The translations under genes and the position numbers were made by a program. 58,053 nucleotides of DNA from contig JAFTOF010000001.1 in NCBI GenBank assembly GCA_017451505.1, positions 1 to 58,053 of the forward strand. The letters are read 5' to 3'. Below the pieces are notes generated by a model that was given only the letters and a program-made list of their open reading frames with translations, made no database searches and was not told the origin of the DNA. Within the stretch, counting starts at the first letter, position 1, and the number at the start of each line of letters is the position of its first letter. This stretch comes from Clostridia bacterium (GTDB lineage Bacteria > Bacillota > Clostridia > UMGS1883). Shown here in pieces: positions 9,516 through 18,375 of this stretch.

Positions 9516-10882
9516 TTTATCCCTCTCTTTAATAATATTACTTGATTTTCTTTAAGCGTAAATTTTTTTGGGTTAATTTCTTCATTTGTCATAAGGTGGT
9601 CAATATCAATTAAGTAGGCTTCAAATTCACCCTCAAGATTAGTTTCAATCACTTGGTCACTGCCTGTTGTGTTTGTAATAAGGACTGCCTTTTCAGTATC
9701 AGAAGCAGCAGAAACTGCATAAAGTCCATTTGTATCACAATTAAGCTCCGTTTGATTTCCTAATTTATACAGCTCGCCAAAGGCTTTAAACGTGTAATAG
9801 ACATTACTTGGTTCATATGTTTTAACATCATAGAAACCTGCATATGGTCCCAAAGCCACATATTTCGCGTCGTAGTACATCAGCATACTTGTCTTTTTGT
9901 TCTGCATACCGCACATCATTGCGGCAGTTTGTGCAGAAGCATAGGAGCAATCACGGTTTTGAAGCCTGTCGTGAGAGTTATTCCATTCATTAAGATGAGT
10001 TTCAATATGACCAAGACCGTAATTTGTGAGCACTTTATCGATAAAGTCAGCCATTTTTTCTGCGGTATCTACGGTAGAGTATACGTGCCATGAAAAGAAA
10101 TCAATGGGGGAGTTATGCTCTTTTATGTAATCAAGAAATCCGTAAAGAAAGTTCATACGATAATCTTCTCTGGGACTGTTATATCTTTTTTCTTCTCGTC
10201 TTTCAATCTCCAAGCCGTATTTTTCCGGATTACCAAAAATGCCGTAAACACCAGTACAAGCATAGCCTCCTACTTTGATTTTATCACCGAAACACGCTTT
10301 AAGGTGCTTTGCGGTAACATCATAGAGCCTGTAATACTCTTCAGGTGTTCCTGTCCACATCTGATTCATGTCGGGAAATTCACGATTATCCGGTTCATTC
10401 CAGATTTCCCAGTACTTTATACCGTAATTGAATCCGTCTGCCCAGCCTTCATTATAGTGGCGTATAATATGCTCGCATATTTTTGCCCATTTATCATAAT
10501 CCTTTGGCGGATGAATGCGATATGCCCTGACAACGCACTGATTTTCGATTGTAACGCCTAATCTGAAATAAGGTGCAACTCCATAGTCTGCAAGCCCTTT
10601 GATAAGCGTATCGGTAAAAGCGAAATCATAGGAAGCGGGATCATCAACATCTGCTTCAAAATCGCGGAAAATGTTGGGAATGTCCACAAACCTGTTGCTT
10701 CCGAATGCACCGCCGACATCGTGCAGCCTTGAATATGGGATATTTGCGTCCTTGAGAATCTGTATGGGGGAAAAGTCATGTCCCTTGCCAAAACCGCCGC
10801 CTTTAAACGGTGGCTGACCTACTGCGTGCATGGGCTTGATTTTACCTGTGATTTTGTCAAAATCAATATTAATATTTGCCAT
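9512..10882 (-). CDS. Glycoside hydrolase, GH39-like (beta-xylosidase type), cytoplasmic
   Basis: 456 aa, no signal peptide. A clan GH-A TIM barrel is indicated by YFRLG, then KYWEIWNEPDN (acid/base Glu near residue 162) and ETHLNEWN (nucleophile Glu near residue 298). A C-terminal beta domain follows (EKAVLITNT...LLKRG). The match is best to GH39 beta-xylosidase-like enzymes, but other GH-A families cannot be excluded. The start follows AAAGGAT. It is divergent from the DeoR-type regulator at 10982, and overlaps the downstream esterase gene by 4 bases, so it is first gene of a two-gene operon. Confidence 0.78.
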   Translation of the reverse strand: MANINIDFDKITGKIKPMHAVGQPPFKGGGFGKGHDFSPIQILKDANIPYSRLHDVGGAFGSNRFVDIPNIFRDFEADVDDPASYDFAFTDTLIKGLADYGVAPYFRLGVTIENQCVVRAYRIHPPKDYDKWAKICEHIIRHYNEGWADGFNYGIKYWEIWNEPDNREFPDMNQMWTGTPEEYYRLYDVTAKHLKACFGDKIKVGGYACTGVYGIFGNPEKYGLEIERREEKRYNSPREDYRMNFLYGFLDYIKEHNSPIDFFSWHVYSTVDTAEKMADFIDKVLTNYGLGHIETHLNEWNNSHDRLQNRDCSYASAQTAAMMCGMQNKKTSMLMYYDAKYVALGPYAGFYDVKTYEPSNVYYTFKAFGELYKLGNQTELNCDTNGLYAVSAASDTEKAVLITNTTGSDQVIETNLEGEFEAYLIDIDHLMTNEEINPKKFTLKENQVILLKRGIK

Positions 10883-10903
10883 TATATTTTATCCTTTCTC
10901 TTA

Positions 10904-10932
10904 TTGACATATTTGACCTTTACAGTTATAAT
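10904..10932 (+). promoter_or_regulatory. Consensus promoter of the DeoR-type regulator
   Basis: TTGACA, 17 bases, TATAAT: a perfect sigma-A consensus. Its -10 overlaps the -10 of the divergent glycosidase promoter, so one bound repressor could block both. Confidence 0.85.
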
Positions 10933-10959
10933 GATAAATAACAAGAGCTAAATAGTCAA
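10931..10959 (-). promoter_or_regulatory. Promoter of the glycosidase-esterase operon
   Basis: Minus strand TTGACT, 17 bases, TATCAT. It is face to face with the regulator promoter and overlaps it at 10931-10932. Confidence 0.75.
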
Positions 10960-10981
10960 CAATGGCGGTGAAAAAGACAAA

Positions 10982-11776
10982 ATGAGCAACAATGAGCAAA
11001 GAAAGAGAATTATGTTTCAACAAGAGCGAATGGACGAAATAATAAAAATACTTCAGACAAATAACTATGTGACAGTAGATTATCTTGCCAAAGAGCTTGA
11101 TTTTTCTCCCTCAAGCATCAGACGCGATTTGACATTGCTTGAAAAGCAGGGAAGAGTAAAGCGAAGCTACGGCGGAGTAGAAATAACAAAATCCGGAAAG
11201 AACGTTCCTTTCAAATTTCGCCAGCATCAATTCAATAAGGAAAAAACTTCAATTGCAAAAGCGGCAGCCGAGCTTGTTCATGACGGAGATACAATCTTTC
11301 TTGATCATTCTTCCACCGTTCAACATATGGCAAACTTCCTTTTAAAAAAGAAAAATTTAAGAGTGGTTACAAGCAATCTTACCCTTGCAATGTACCTTAA
11401 TGAACGCGGAGTGACAGTCTATACAGTTTGCGGAAAAATTGTTGAAACGCCAGGTGTAGTGGTGGGGTTTCACCTTGATAAAAGCCTTCAGCAATTTAAT
11501 ATAGATGCTGCCTTCTTTTCAGCAAGGGGGCTGAGTGCAGACGGCTTTTGCGTGCATAATTATGAATTGACTGCACTTACCGTTAGACATATATGTGATA
11601 ATTCAAATAAAAGCGTTCTTTTATGCACTGGAAATAAATTTGACGCCAACAACCCTTTCAAGAGCGTTTCATTGGAGAAGATAGACTATTTTATTACGGA
11701 TTTACCTGTAAGTGAAGAAATAAAAAATAATTTTAAGAATACGAACTATATAGAAGCAAAAAGAAGCATCGAATAA
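10982..11776 (+). CDS. DeoR/GlpR-family transcriptional regulator
   Basis: 264 aa. The N-terminal winged HTH (about 15-70) shows the DeoR signature: ERMDEIIKILQ, VTVDYLAKELDFSPSSIRRDLTLLEKQGRVKRSYGG. The C-terminal part (about 85-255) is a DeoR-C sugar-phosphate sensor domain (KTSIAKAAAELVHDGDTIFLD, RVVTSNLTLAMYL, FFSARGLSADGF). It is divergent from the glycosidase and esterase genes, so it most likely represses them and is released by a phosphorylated sugar. The ligand is unknown. Confidence 0.87.
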   Translation: MSNNEQRKRIMFQQERMDEIIKILQTNNYVTVDYLAKELDFSPSSIRRDLTLLEKQGRVKRSYGGVEITKSGKNVPFKFRQHQFNKEKTSIAKAAAELVHDGDTIFLDHSSTVQHMANFLLKKKNLRVVTSNLTLAMYLNERGVTVYTVCGKIVETPGVVVGFHLDKSLQQFNIDAAFFSARGLSADGFCVHNYELTALTVRHICDNSNKSVLLCTGNKFDANNPFKSVSLEKIDYFITDLPVSEEIKNNFKNTNYIEAKRSIE

Positions 11777-11792
11777 TCGATGCTTCTTTGTA
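11756..11792. terminator. Hairpin terminator between convergent genes
   Basis: A 12-bp perfect stem, AAGAAGCATCGA with TCGATGCTTCTT, overlaps the stop codon of the DeoR gene. The T-run is better on the minus strand, for the alpha-CTD gene. Confidence 0.75.
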
Positions 11793-11801
11793 TTATGTAG
11801 A

Positions 11802-12173
11802 TTAGTCACAGTTGATTTTGAGAAGATTCTCAAGGAAGCTCTTCTTATCATGCTCGTTGAGAGCTTCGTAGCTGTATTCGAGAGCTTTGAGCTGGATTTC
11901 CTTAGCACTTTTAACACCAAGGTTTCTTACATCTCGGAGATTACCGGAATTAAGAAGGTCAACAAGCTTTCCCAAATCCTTTACACCGTGTGCCATAAGA
12001 GCGTTGTAAGATCTAACTGAAAGGTCCATATCCTTAATTGCCATACCGCAAGTCTGTGCAGTAAGTGCAATGTTAATCTTTACAGTTGAGAAAATTTGTG
12101 CGAGAACGGGAAGAAGTCCGTAGGTCTCAACACATTTGTAAAAAAGTTCAATATCGATTGTTTCCATTTTCAT
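11802..12173 (-). CDS. Free-standing RNA polymerase alpha C-terminal-domain protein
   Basis: 123 aa. Residues about 48-100 match the helix-hairpin-helix fold of RNA polymerase alpha-CTD: DLSVRSYNALMAHGV, then DLGKLVDLL and NLGVKSAKEIQLKAL. Positions equivalent to E. coli alpha R265, N268, G296, K298 and S299, which contact UP elements, are all present. There is no alpha N-terminal assembly domain; instead there are about 45 residues of unknown helical sequence. It could bind AT-rich DNA or a transcription factor and act as a small regulator; this is inference. It has its own promoter with a long inverted repeat just upstream. Confidence 0.75.
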   Translation of the reverse strand: MKMETIDIELFYKCVETYGLLPVLAQIFSTVKINIALTAQTCGMAIKDMDLSVRSYNALMAHGVKDLGKLVDLLNSGNLRDVRNLGVKSAKEIQLKALEYSYEALNEHDKKSFLENLLKINCD

Positions 12174-12198
12174 ACCACCATTTGTTCAATTTGTTTAT

Positions 12199-12227
12199 AT
12201 GATAACACAAAAGAACAAATTAATCAA
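12199..12227 (-). promoter_or_regulatory. Promoter of the alpha-CTD gene
   Basis: Minus strand TTGATT, 17 bases, TATCAT. The flanking ATTTGTTC and GAACAAAT form a second, shorter dyad across the promoter. Confidence 0.7.
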
Positions 12228-12231
12228 TGTG

Positions 12232-12271
12232 CATATTTACCAACGTTTTGTGTACATAAATGGTAAATATG
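12232..12271. promoter_or_regulatory. Perfect 11-bp inverted repeat upstream of the alpha-CTD promoter
   Basis: CATATTTACCA and TGGTAAATATG, separated by 18 bases, lie immediately upstream of the -35. No T-run follows, so an operator or activator site is more likely than a terminator. Confidence 0.6.
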
Positions 12272-12296
12272 GAGAAAATACACAATTTAGTGTATT

Positions 12297-12440
12297 TTTT
12301 CTTTAAATACTGCTGTGAATTTACTGCCTTCGCCTAATTTACTGTCTACATAAATTTCTATATTATTTTGTTTTGCAATGTGCTTTACAATAGACAGTCC
12401 CAATCCTGTCCCGTCAACCTTCTTTGAATGGCTTTCTATG
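12297..12440 (-). pseudogene. C-terminal remnant of a PhoR-like sensor histidine kinase
   Basis: On the minus strand the sequence encodes SHSKKVDGTGLGLSIVKH, then IEIYVDSKLGEGSKFTAVF and a stop. This is the G2/F end of a HATPase_c domain as found in PhoR/WalK-type kinases. The rest of the kinase (sensor, HAMP, HisKA, N box) is absent: the reading frame runs into the 3' end of the pyridoxamine kinase gene. A kinase gene was evidently truncated by a rearrangement that brought in the upstream gene. A weak hairpin (AATACAC/GTGTATT) follows the stop. Confidence 0.8.
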
Positions 12441-13284
12441 AGATGACCGCTTTTTCCTGTGTTTTTGCAAGCAAGGGGAGGGATTGTTCAAACTTAAGCC
12501 CATACCAGTATTTACTGCGTTCATCCATTGTTTTCATAATGCAGTCTTTTACAAAATCCGAGGAAATCTGCGTTGCTTCAAAGAGTGATTTTCCATTGAT
12601 ATAGAGTCCTATAAATGCAGAGGAAAATAAATCTCCTGCTCCGTAGAATACTCCGTCGTATAGAGGCTTATCGGCAGAGAAAATCTCATCCGATGCTTTG
12701 TCGTAAGCGACGGTAGAGATTGTTTTAGGTGTATGAACACCGGTAATAATTACATTCTCGCAGAGATTAGAAAGCAAGCGTGTCAGTTCTTTAATGTCGC
12801 AAGGCTCTTTATACAAAGACGGATTTTTCCCCGAAAGAATCATTGCCTCTGTCATATTTGGCGTTATAATATCGGCTTTTTTGCATAGCTCGGACAATGC
12901 TTTTGCATAATCTATATCAAGTCCTGAATAGAACTTTCCGTTATCAGCCATTACAGGGTCTATAAACACTACGGTATCTTTTTTTGCAAACTTATCAATG
13001 AAATCGGATACCGCAGAAATCAAATCCAAATTTCCTATATAACCCACGTAAATTGCATCAAATTCCATGTTAAGAGATTCCCAATGATGAGTAATTTTCT
13101 TGAATTCATCATATAAAGGGTGGAAAGTGTAATTCTTAAATTCCCCCGTATGTGTGGAAAGGACAGCGGTGGGGAGAACTACCGTCTCCGAGCCAAGGGT
13201 GGAAATAACGGGGAGTGCAACTGTGATTGAACACTTTCCGAAACATGATAAATCCTGAATTGTAACTAATCTCTTTTGTTTCAT
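12436..13284 (-). CDS. Pyridoxamine/pyridoxal kinase (PfkB/ThiD-like fold)
   Basis: 282 aa, normal family length. It phosphorylates B6 vitamers to make pyridoxal 5'-phosphate. Signatures: VTIQDLSCFGKCSITVALPVIS at the N-terminus, YVGYIGN, VFIDPVMADNGKFY (substrate and Mg site), ITPNMTEA, and the anion-hole motif GAGDLFSSAF near residue 215. It is 29 bases downstream of the Na/Pi cotransporter gene, probably co-transcribed. Its 3' end is fused to the tail of a broken histidine kinase gene, suggesting it was inserted here relatively recently. Confidence 0.87.
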   Translation of the reverse strand: MKQKRLVTIQDLSCFGKCSITVALPVISTLGSETVVLPTAVLSTHTGEFKNYTFHPLYDEFKKITHHWESLNMEFDAIYVGYIGNLDLISAVSDFIDKFAKKDTVVFIDPVMADNGKFYSGLDIDYAKALSELCKKADIITPNMTEAMILSGKNPSLYKEPCDIKELTRLLSNLCENVIITGVHTPKTISTVAYDKASDEIFSADKPLYDGVFYGAGDLFSSAFIGLYINGKSLFEATQISSDFVKDCIMKTMDERSKYWYGLKFEQSLPLLAKTQEKAVIS

Positions 13285-13313
13285 TGAAAAAACCTCTTAA
13301 TTTTAAAATAGAT

Positions 13314-15059
13314 TTACAATGCGTATTTTTGTCTGTAGTATGCACATTGTTTTTTGAAATCGTTTTCTGTGCCTTCCTTAACTCGGGAGAGATATTCGTG
13401 CATTTCAAATCTGTCGTGAGCGGTTTCAAGCATACATGCACCGATGTTCGAGCAATGGTCTGAAATTCTCTCACAGTTTATAAGAAAGTCGGAGTATATA
13501 AAGCCTGTTTCAATTGTACATTCTCCTTGCTTAAGGCGGATGACATGCCCCTCTTTCAGTTTATATCGCAAGTAATCGACTGTTTCCTCAAGGGGTTCGA
13601 TTAATTGGGCTTTGGCAAGGTCATTATTTTCAAAAGCATCAACAGTAAGTCCGATTATTTCACGCAGAGCGTCGCACATAACCTTAATTTCCTTCCTGGC
13701 ATTGTCAGTAAAGACAATACCTTTGTTGTTAAGCTCTGTTGCAACGTCACATATGTTCACCGCATGGTCGGAAATTCTTTCCAAATCGCCAATGCAGTGG
13801 AGCAGTGCGGAAACCTCGCGGCTGTCTGACGCATTTAAATTTTCTTTACATAATTTTACAAGGTAATCACCAAGATGGTCCTCGTACATATCCGCTTTTG
13901 ATTCGGCATTATGAACTGCTTCGACAATGTCCTTATCATATTTCCCTAAAGCTTCAAGGGACATAACGATTGAATTTTTAGCAGTGTGTGCCATCTTTAC
14001 GGCTACGTTTTTAGCGTGGGACAGTGCTATGGGGGGAGTAACAAGCAGTCTTTCGTCCAAAAGCTGCTTTTTATCCTTGATTTCATTATTGGGGATAAAA
14101 AGATACGCAAGCTTTTCAAGCTGCTTAATAAAGGGGAACAGGAGTGCAGTTGCAGTAATATTAAAGATTGAGTGTGCTACTGCAATCCCTGCGGCATTAA
14201 TTGATTTTGAAAAGAACGAAAAATCAAAAATTGCATTAAGTGCATAAAATCCTAAGGCAAACACCGTTGCACCTATTATATTAAATGAAAGGTGAATAAC
14301 CGCCGTGCGTCTTGCATTTTTATTTGTGCCGACAGAGGAAAGCAGTGCCGTGGCACAGGTTCCTATATTCTGACCTAAAATAATAGGAATTGCATTGGAA
14401 TAGGTAACCGTTCCCGTGGTAGAAAGAGCCTGGAGAATACCTACCGATGCTGACGATGACTGAATAACCGCTGTGAGAAGTGCTCCGACCAAAATTCCAA
14501 GAACGGGATTTGAGAAGAGTGTGAATATACTTGTGAAGGTTTCGTTATTCTTAAGCCCTTCAACAGATGATGTCATCATTTCCATTCCGGCAATCAGTAC
14601 CGCAAAGCCGATAAGAACCGAGCCTATATTCTTTCTTGAATCCCTCTTGCTGAACATCAGAAGAATAATTCCGATTACTGCGAGAACGGGGGAGAAGGAG
14701 GTTGGCTTTAAAAATCGAATGAAAATATTGTCTCCCTGAAGCCCTGTAAGACTGAGAAGCCAAGCGGTGATTGTTGTTCCTATATTGGCACCCATGATGA
14801 TGCTGATTGACTGAGAAAGCTTCATAATTCCTGAGTTCACAAAGCCCACAACCATTACTGTGGTTGCAGATGAGCTTTGAATAATAGCAGTAACAGCCAT
14901 ACCGAGAAGCAGTCCCTTAAAAGGGTTTTGGGTAACGCTTTCGAGAATTTTTTTCAGCTTGTTACCGCCGCATTTTTCAAGACCGTCTCCCATTACGTTC
15001 ATTCCGAACAAAAAGATGGCAAGACCGCCAAAAAGCGACAAAATTGAAAAAATGTCCAT
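13314..15059 (-). CDS. Na+/phosphate cotransporter family protein (NptA-like) with PhoU-like C-terminal domain
   Basis: 581 aa. The start at 15059 (MDIFSILSLFGGLAIFLFGM) is preferred over the longer frame, since it begins the first membrane helix and follows GGAAGG. The membrane part (about 1-300) has the two QSSSA repeats typical of this family (AIIQSSSATTVMV and AVIQSSSASVGIL) and GANIGTT/GQNIGT motifs. Residues about 340-560 are a helical PhoU-like domain that couples transport to phosphate state. Three Pho-box-like repeats precede the gene, so PhoP control is likely. The truncated PhoR tail lies two genes downstream. Confidence 0.9.
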   Translation of the reverse strand: MDIFSILSLFGGLAIFLFGMNVMGDGLEKCGGNKLKKILESVTQNPFKGLLLGMAVTAIIQSSSATTVMVVGFVNSGIMKLSQSISIIMGANIGTTITAWLLSLTGLQGDNIFIRFLKPTSFSPVLAVIGIILLMFSKRDSRKNIGSVLIGFAVLIAGMEMMTSSVEGLKNNETFTSIFTLFSNPVLGILVGALLTAVIQSSSASVGILQALSTTGTVTYSNAIPIILGQNIGTCATALLSSVGTNKNARRTAVIHLSFNIIGATVFALGFYALNAIFDFSFFSKSINAAGIAVAHSIFNITATALLFPFIKQLEKLAYLFIPNNEIKDKKQLLDERLLVTPPIALSHAKNVAVKMAHTAKNSIVMSLEALGKYDKDIVEAVHNAESKADMYEDHLGDYLVKLCKENLNASDSREVSALLHCIGDLERISDHAVNICDVATELNNKGIVFTDNARKEIKVMCDALREIIGLTVDAFENNDLAKAQLIEPLEETVDYLRYKLKEGHVIRLKQGECTIETGFIYSDFLINCERISDHCSNIGACMLETAHDRFEMHEYLSRVKEGTENDFKKQCAYYRQKYAL

Positions 15060-15107
15060 AGAAATACAACCTTCCTTTGTTTTAATATACTCAGTATATG
15101 TTACTAA

Positions 15108-15147
15108 TGTAAAATTTAAAACCAAAGTTATGTAAAATCTATGTAAA
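15108..15147 (-). promoter_or_regulatory. Pho-box-like direct repeats upstream of the Na/Pi cotransporter
   Basis: On the minus strand TTTACA occurs at 15142-15147, 15131-15136 (11-bp period) and 15108-15113. This matches the Gram-positive PhoP box (TTWACA-type repeats, about 11 bp apart). A TATACT -10 lies at 15093-15098 with a poor -35, as expected for an activator-dependent promoter. Confidence 0.65.
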
Positions 15148-15154
15148 ATTACAT

Positions 15155-15814
15155 TTATTTCATTTTGTCAACAATATCCAAAAGCTCAGAGGGGTGGCTG
15201 ATAATTGCATCAGCACCGTTTTCCAGAAGCTCAGGCTCTTTCCTGAAGCCCCAAAGAACGCCAACTGTGTAAAGGCCTGCACCCTTACCTGTTTTCATAT
15301 CCGTACCTGTATCTCCGATATAAAGACATTCCTCTTTCTTTACGCCAAGTTCATCTATTATATCAAATACCCCCTGCGGGTCAGGCTTAAGAGCAACTCC
15401 TTCACGACCGCCGTAGCAAACATCAATAAGCCCTTCGGGGAAAAGTGCCTCGGAAACCTTTATAGCGGTGCCGTGAGGTTTATTGGAAAGGATGGCAGCT
15501 TTAATTCCAAGCTTTTTTAATTCCTTAAGCATGTCTATGATGCCTTCATAAGGCTCAGTTAAGTAAAGGAAATCGTTATCATATTTAGTGTTGTATTCAA
15601 AAGAAACTTCATCAAAATACTTTTCGTCCGCTCCCACCGTTTTAAGCATTCTTTCTACAAGAACCTTTGCACCGTTTCCCACAATAACCTTGTAGGTTTC
15701 AGTATCAATTTCGTTAAGTCCTGCTTTTTTCAGTGCGTTGTTGGCAAAGTATTTAATTGAATTTATCGTATTGGCAACAGTGCCGTCCATATCAAATATA
15801 CATGCTTTAATCAT
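15155..15814 (-). CDS. HAD-superfamily hydrolase, phosphoglycolate phosphatase-like
   Basis: 219 aa. HAD motif I is FDMDGTVAN, motif II is ILSNKP, motif III Lys lies in LKPDPQG and motif IV is YIGDTGTDMKTGKGAG. The helical cap sits between motifs I and II (about 15-90), the C1 type of Gph/PGMB enzymes. It likely hydrolyses phosphoglycolate or a related small phosphate ester; the exact substrate is not determined by sequence. It is last in the nadK-argR-recN-rseC run, 15 bases after rseC. Confidence 0.82.
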   Translation of the reverse strand: MIKACIFDMDGTVANTINSIKYFANNALKKAGLNEIDTETYKVIVGNGAKVLVERMLKTVGADEKYFDEVSFEYNTKYDNDFLYLTEPYEGIIDMLKELKKLGIKAAILSNKPHGTAIKVSEALFPEGLIDVCYGGREGVALKPDPQGVFDIIDELGVKKEECLYIGDTGTDMKTGKGAGLYTVGVLWGFRKEPELLENGADAIISHPSELLDIVDKMK

Positions 15815-15829
15815 TTGTTTAATCCTTTC

Positions 15830-16237
15830 TTATTTTATAATCTTTACTATCTGCGTAGAAAATCTCGAGGTCTTACGGGGGAACTTGTCTATAATATAAA
15901 ACAAAACAAGCACGCCGATAAGGGTAAAGATAAGTGCGGCATCTGCAATGACAGTGTTATCCGTCAATGAATCCGCTATAAAATATGCACCTATGGCTGC
16001 AATTATAGGGAGTATGTAACCCACAAATGCCAAAAGCATAAACATGGCGGAATTCATTTCGAGCTTAACCATGTCACCTACTTGTGCATTGGCTTTATTT
16101 ACTGCATTTATCGTTCGAGAGGTAGGCTTACAGCCGCCTTCGCACTGTGCACAATTTTCGCCGCATGCAGAAGCACGTTTGATGCGAACAACGGCACTTC
16201 TGCCGCGAAGTTCTACAATTTCACCGATTTGTTCCAT
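15830..16237 (-). CDS. rseC: SoxR-reducing-system RseC/MucC family protein
   Basis: 135 aa. The N-terminal soluble part holds CGENCAQCEGGC, the cysteine cluster of RseC proteins, in a small beta domain (GEIVELRGRSAVVRI). Two membrane helices follow (about 68-90 and 98-115). Family members act with Rnf-type complexes in electron transfer; here no rnf genes are nearby. RBS is AAAGGAG. It lies 11 bases after recN. Confidence 0.8.
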   Translation of the reverse strand: MEQIGEIVELRGRSAVVRIKRASACGENCAQCEGGCKPTSRTINAVNKANAQVGDMVKLEMNSAMFMLLAFVGYILPIIAAIGAYFIADSLTDNTVIADAALIFTLIGVLVLFYIIDKFPRKTSRFSTQIVKIIK

Positions 16238-16248
16238 AAAAATCTCCT

Positions 16249-17892
16249 TTAAATTCCCAGCATTGAAGCTGCATTTTTTAGTGATATGTCATTAATATTA
16301 TCCCCGCTAATAATACGTGCAATTTCGCTGATTCTTTCTTTCTCGGAAAGAGAACGGATAATTGTCTTAAAGCTTTCGCTGTCAGTTTTCTTTTCGAGAA
16401 GCATATGGTGCTTTGCCGCAGCGGCGATAACAGGCAGATGCGTTACGCATATCAACTGATACTTTTCGGAAAGCATCTGCATTTTATTTGCAATTTTTTC
16501 CGCGGCTCTGCCCGAAACACCTGTATCAATTTCATCGAAAAGAAGCGTTGGAATTTTGTCAAAATCTGAAAAAACTGACTTAATTGCCAGCATTACACGG
16601 CTGATTTCACCGCCTGAGGCTATTTTTGCCAAACTTTTCGGGGATTCCGACGGATTGGTTGAAATCACAAACTCAACATTTTCAATTCCGTTTGCACTCA
16701 AGGCACACGGCGTGAACAGAAATTCGATTTTGCATTTTGGCATATCGAGGCTTTCAAGCTCTTTTGTAAGTCTTTCGGAAAGAAGTACTGCACTCTTTTT
16801 CCTTGCTTGCGAAATTTGTTCGGCAATTTTATTTGCACAAACTGTAAGCTCATCGTTTCTCTTTGCAAGAGCCTCTTTATCATCATCAAAGCTTTTCAGT
16901 TTTAGAAGCTTTTCACTTGCTTCATTGTAGAATTTCAGTATATCGGAAATTTCTCCGCCGAATTTACGCTTTAAATTCCTGATTATATCAAGCCTGTCAT
17001 TAATTTGTGAAAGCTCTTCAGGTTTAAATTCAATCGAGGAAATATATGAAGAAATATCTCTTGAAAGCTCCTCGGTTTCATAATACAGATCTGTTATTTT
17101 TTCGCAGTAGCCTTGTGCCGACGAATCTGTCATAGACAATGCTTCAAGTGCACGCATGGCACTGTAAAGTGATTCCTTAGCACCGCCTTCAAAATAAAGA
17201 GCCGAATATGCTTTTTGTGCATTCTTTTCAATGTTTTCCGCGTTTTCAAGTATGCTCTTTCTTGAGAGTAGTTCATCTTCTTCATTTTCGGAAAGGTTTG
17301 CATTCTCAATTTCCTGAACCTGATAGGAAAGATACTCAATTTCGCTTTGCCTCGAAATTTTATCCCCGTTTAATTTTTCAAGCTCGGAGCGAACCGTGCA
17401 AAGTTCTTTGTAAATTTCCTTATATTCATTAAGAAGCTTTTCGTTTTCACAGAAAGCATCAAGAAAATTAATGTGGGAGGAAGTGTCCATAAGCTCACTG
17501 CTGTCTCTCTGACCGTGGATAACCACAAGCTTTTCTCCGATTGTACGCAGTTGTGCCACGCTTACGGCACAGCCGTTTATATGGCATAGGTTTCTACCGT
17601 CTTTGTAAAGCTTTCTGGTAATGATTATGTTAGAACCATCTGTATCAATTCCGTTTAGTGAGAGAATGTCATTAAGAAAATCACAGAAGAAAACCGCACT
17701 TACCTTTGCAAAATTGGCACCTTCGCGGATAAGCTCGCGGGAAGCCCTTGCCCCCAAAACCATATTGAGCGAATTTATAAGCAGCGATTTACCTGCACCT
17801 GTTTCTCCTGTTATTACATTCAGTCCGTGTTCAAATTCTATTGATGCTTTTTCAATTACCGCTATGTTTTCAATATCAAGCTGGATAAGCAT
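16249..17892 (-). CDS. recN: DNA repair protein RecN
   Basis: 547 aa, full family length. SMC-like ATPase acting in double-strand-break repair. Walker A is GETGAGKS (29-36), the central region (about 150-370) is coiled coil, the signature is IASGGEISRVMLAIKSV, and Walker B plus D-loop is LLFDEIDTGVSG. The start at 17892 is 15 bases after the argR stop. The argR-recN order is standard for Clostridia. Confidence 0.96.
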   Translation of the reverse strand: MLIQLDIENIAVIEKASIEFEHGLNVITGETGAGKSLLINSLNMVLGARASRELIREGANFAKVSAVFFCDFLNDILSLNGIDTDGSNIIITRKLYKDGRNLCHINGCAVSVAQLRTIGEKLVVIHGQRDSSELMDTSSHINFLDAFCENEKLLNEYKEIYKELCTVRSELEKLNGDKISRQSEIEYLSYQVQEIENANLSENEEDELLSRKSILENAENIEKNAQKAYSALYFEGGAKESLYSAMRALEALSMTDSSAQGYCEKITDLYYETEELSRDISSYISSIEFKPEELSQINDRLDIIRNLKRKFGGEISDILKFYNEASEKLLKLKSFDDDKEALAKRNDELTVCANKIAEQISQARKKSAVLLSERLTKELESLDMPKCKIEFLFTPCALSANGIENVEFVISTNPSESPKSLAKIASGGEISRVMLAIKSVFSDFDKIPTLLFDEIDTGVSGRAAEKIANKMQMLSEKYQLICVTHLPVIAAAAKHHMLLEKKTDSESFKTIIRSLSEKERISEIARIISGDNINDISLKNAASMLGI

Positions 17893-17907
17893 AAAATCAC
17901 CGTTTCG

Positions 17908-18360
17908 TTATTTAGTCATATTTTTGAGCTTTTTGCACAGCTTTTGTGCGGCGTTTTCACTGCGTACCGTTACAAAAATTGTGTCATCACCTGCAATTGT
18001 TCCCAGACATTCCGAGAACTGCATTGCATCAAGTACGCTTGCCGCACCCTGTGCCATTCCTGCAAGAGTTTTTATTACAACGGTGTTTAATGCGTAGTCA
18101 ACACTGATGATGCTCTTACTTAGAATTATGGACATCTTGTCAGTTACGCCTTCGTTATTTTCCGAAGTGTGGGGGGCATATACATACCTTCCCGAATCAT
18201 TGAGCTTCTTCAAAAGACGAAGCTCCTTAATATCCCTTGATACAGTAGCCTGTGTTACGTCGAAACCAATGGAAGAAAGTGCAATGGTAAGCTCCTGCTG
18301 GGTTTCTATGTTGTTTTTAGTTATTAAATCGAAAATTGCCTCGTGTCGTTTGTTTCTCAT
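17908..18360 (-). CDS. argR: Arginine repressor ArgR
   Basis: 150 aa. N-terminal winged HTH with the family SRDIKELRL motif (QATVSRDIKELRLLK). C-terminal hexamerisation and arginine-binding domain ends with GTIAGDDTIFVTVRS, carrying the GTIAGDDT signature with the paired Asp that bind arginine. Controls arginine synthesis and breakdown genes. Lies between nadK and recN, in one transcription unit. Confidence 0.95.
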   Translation of the reverse strand: MRNKRHEAIFDLITKNNIETQQELTIALSSIGFDVTQATVSRDIKELRLLKKLNDSGRYVYAPHTSENNEGVTDKMSIILSKSIISVDYALNTVVIKTLAGMAQGAASVLDAMQFSECLGTIAGDDTIFVTVRSENAAQKLCKKLKNMTK

Positions 18361-18375
18361 CGTAGCACCTCTAAA

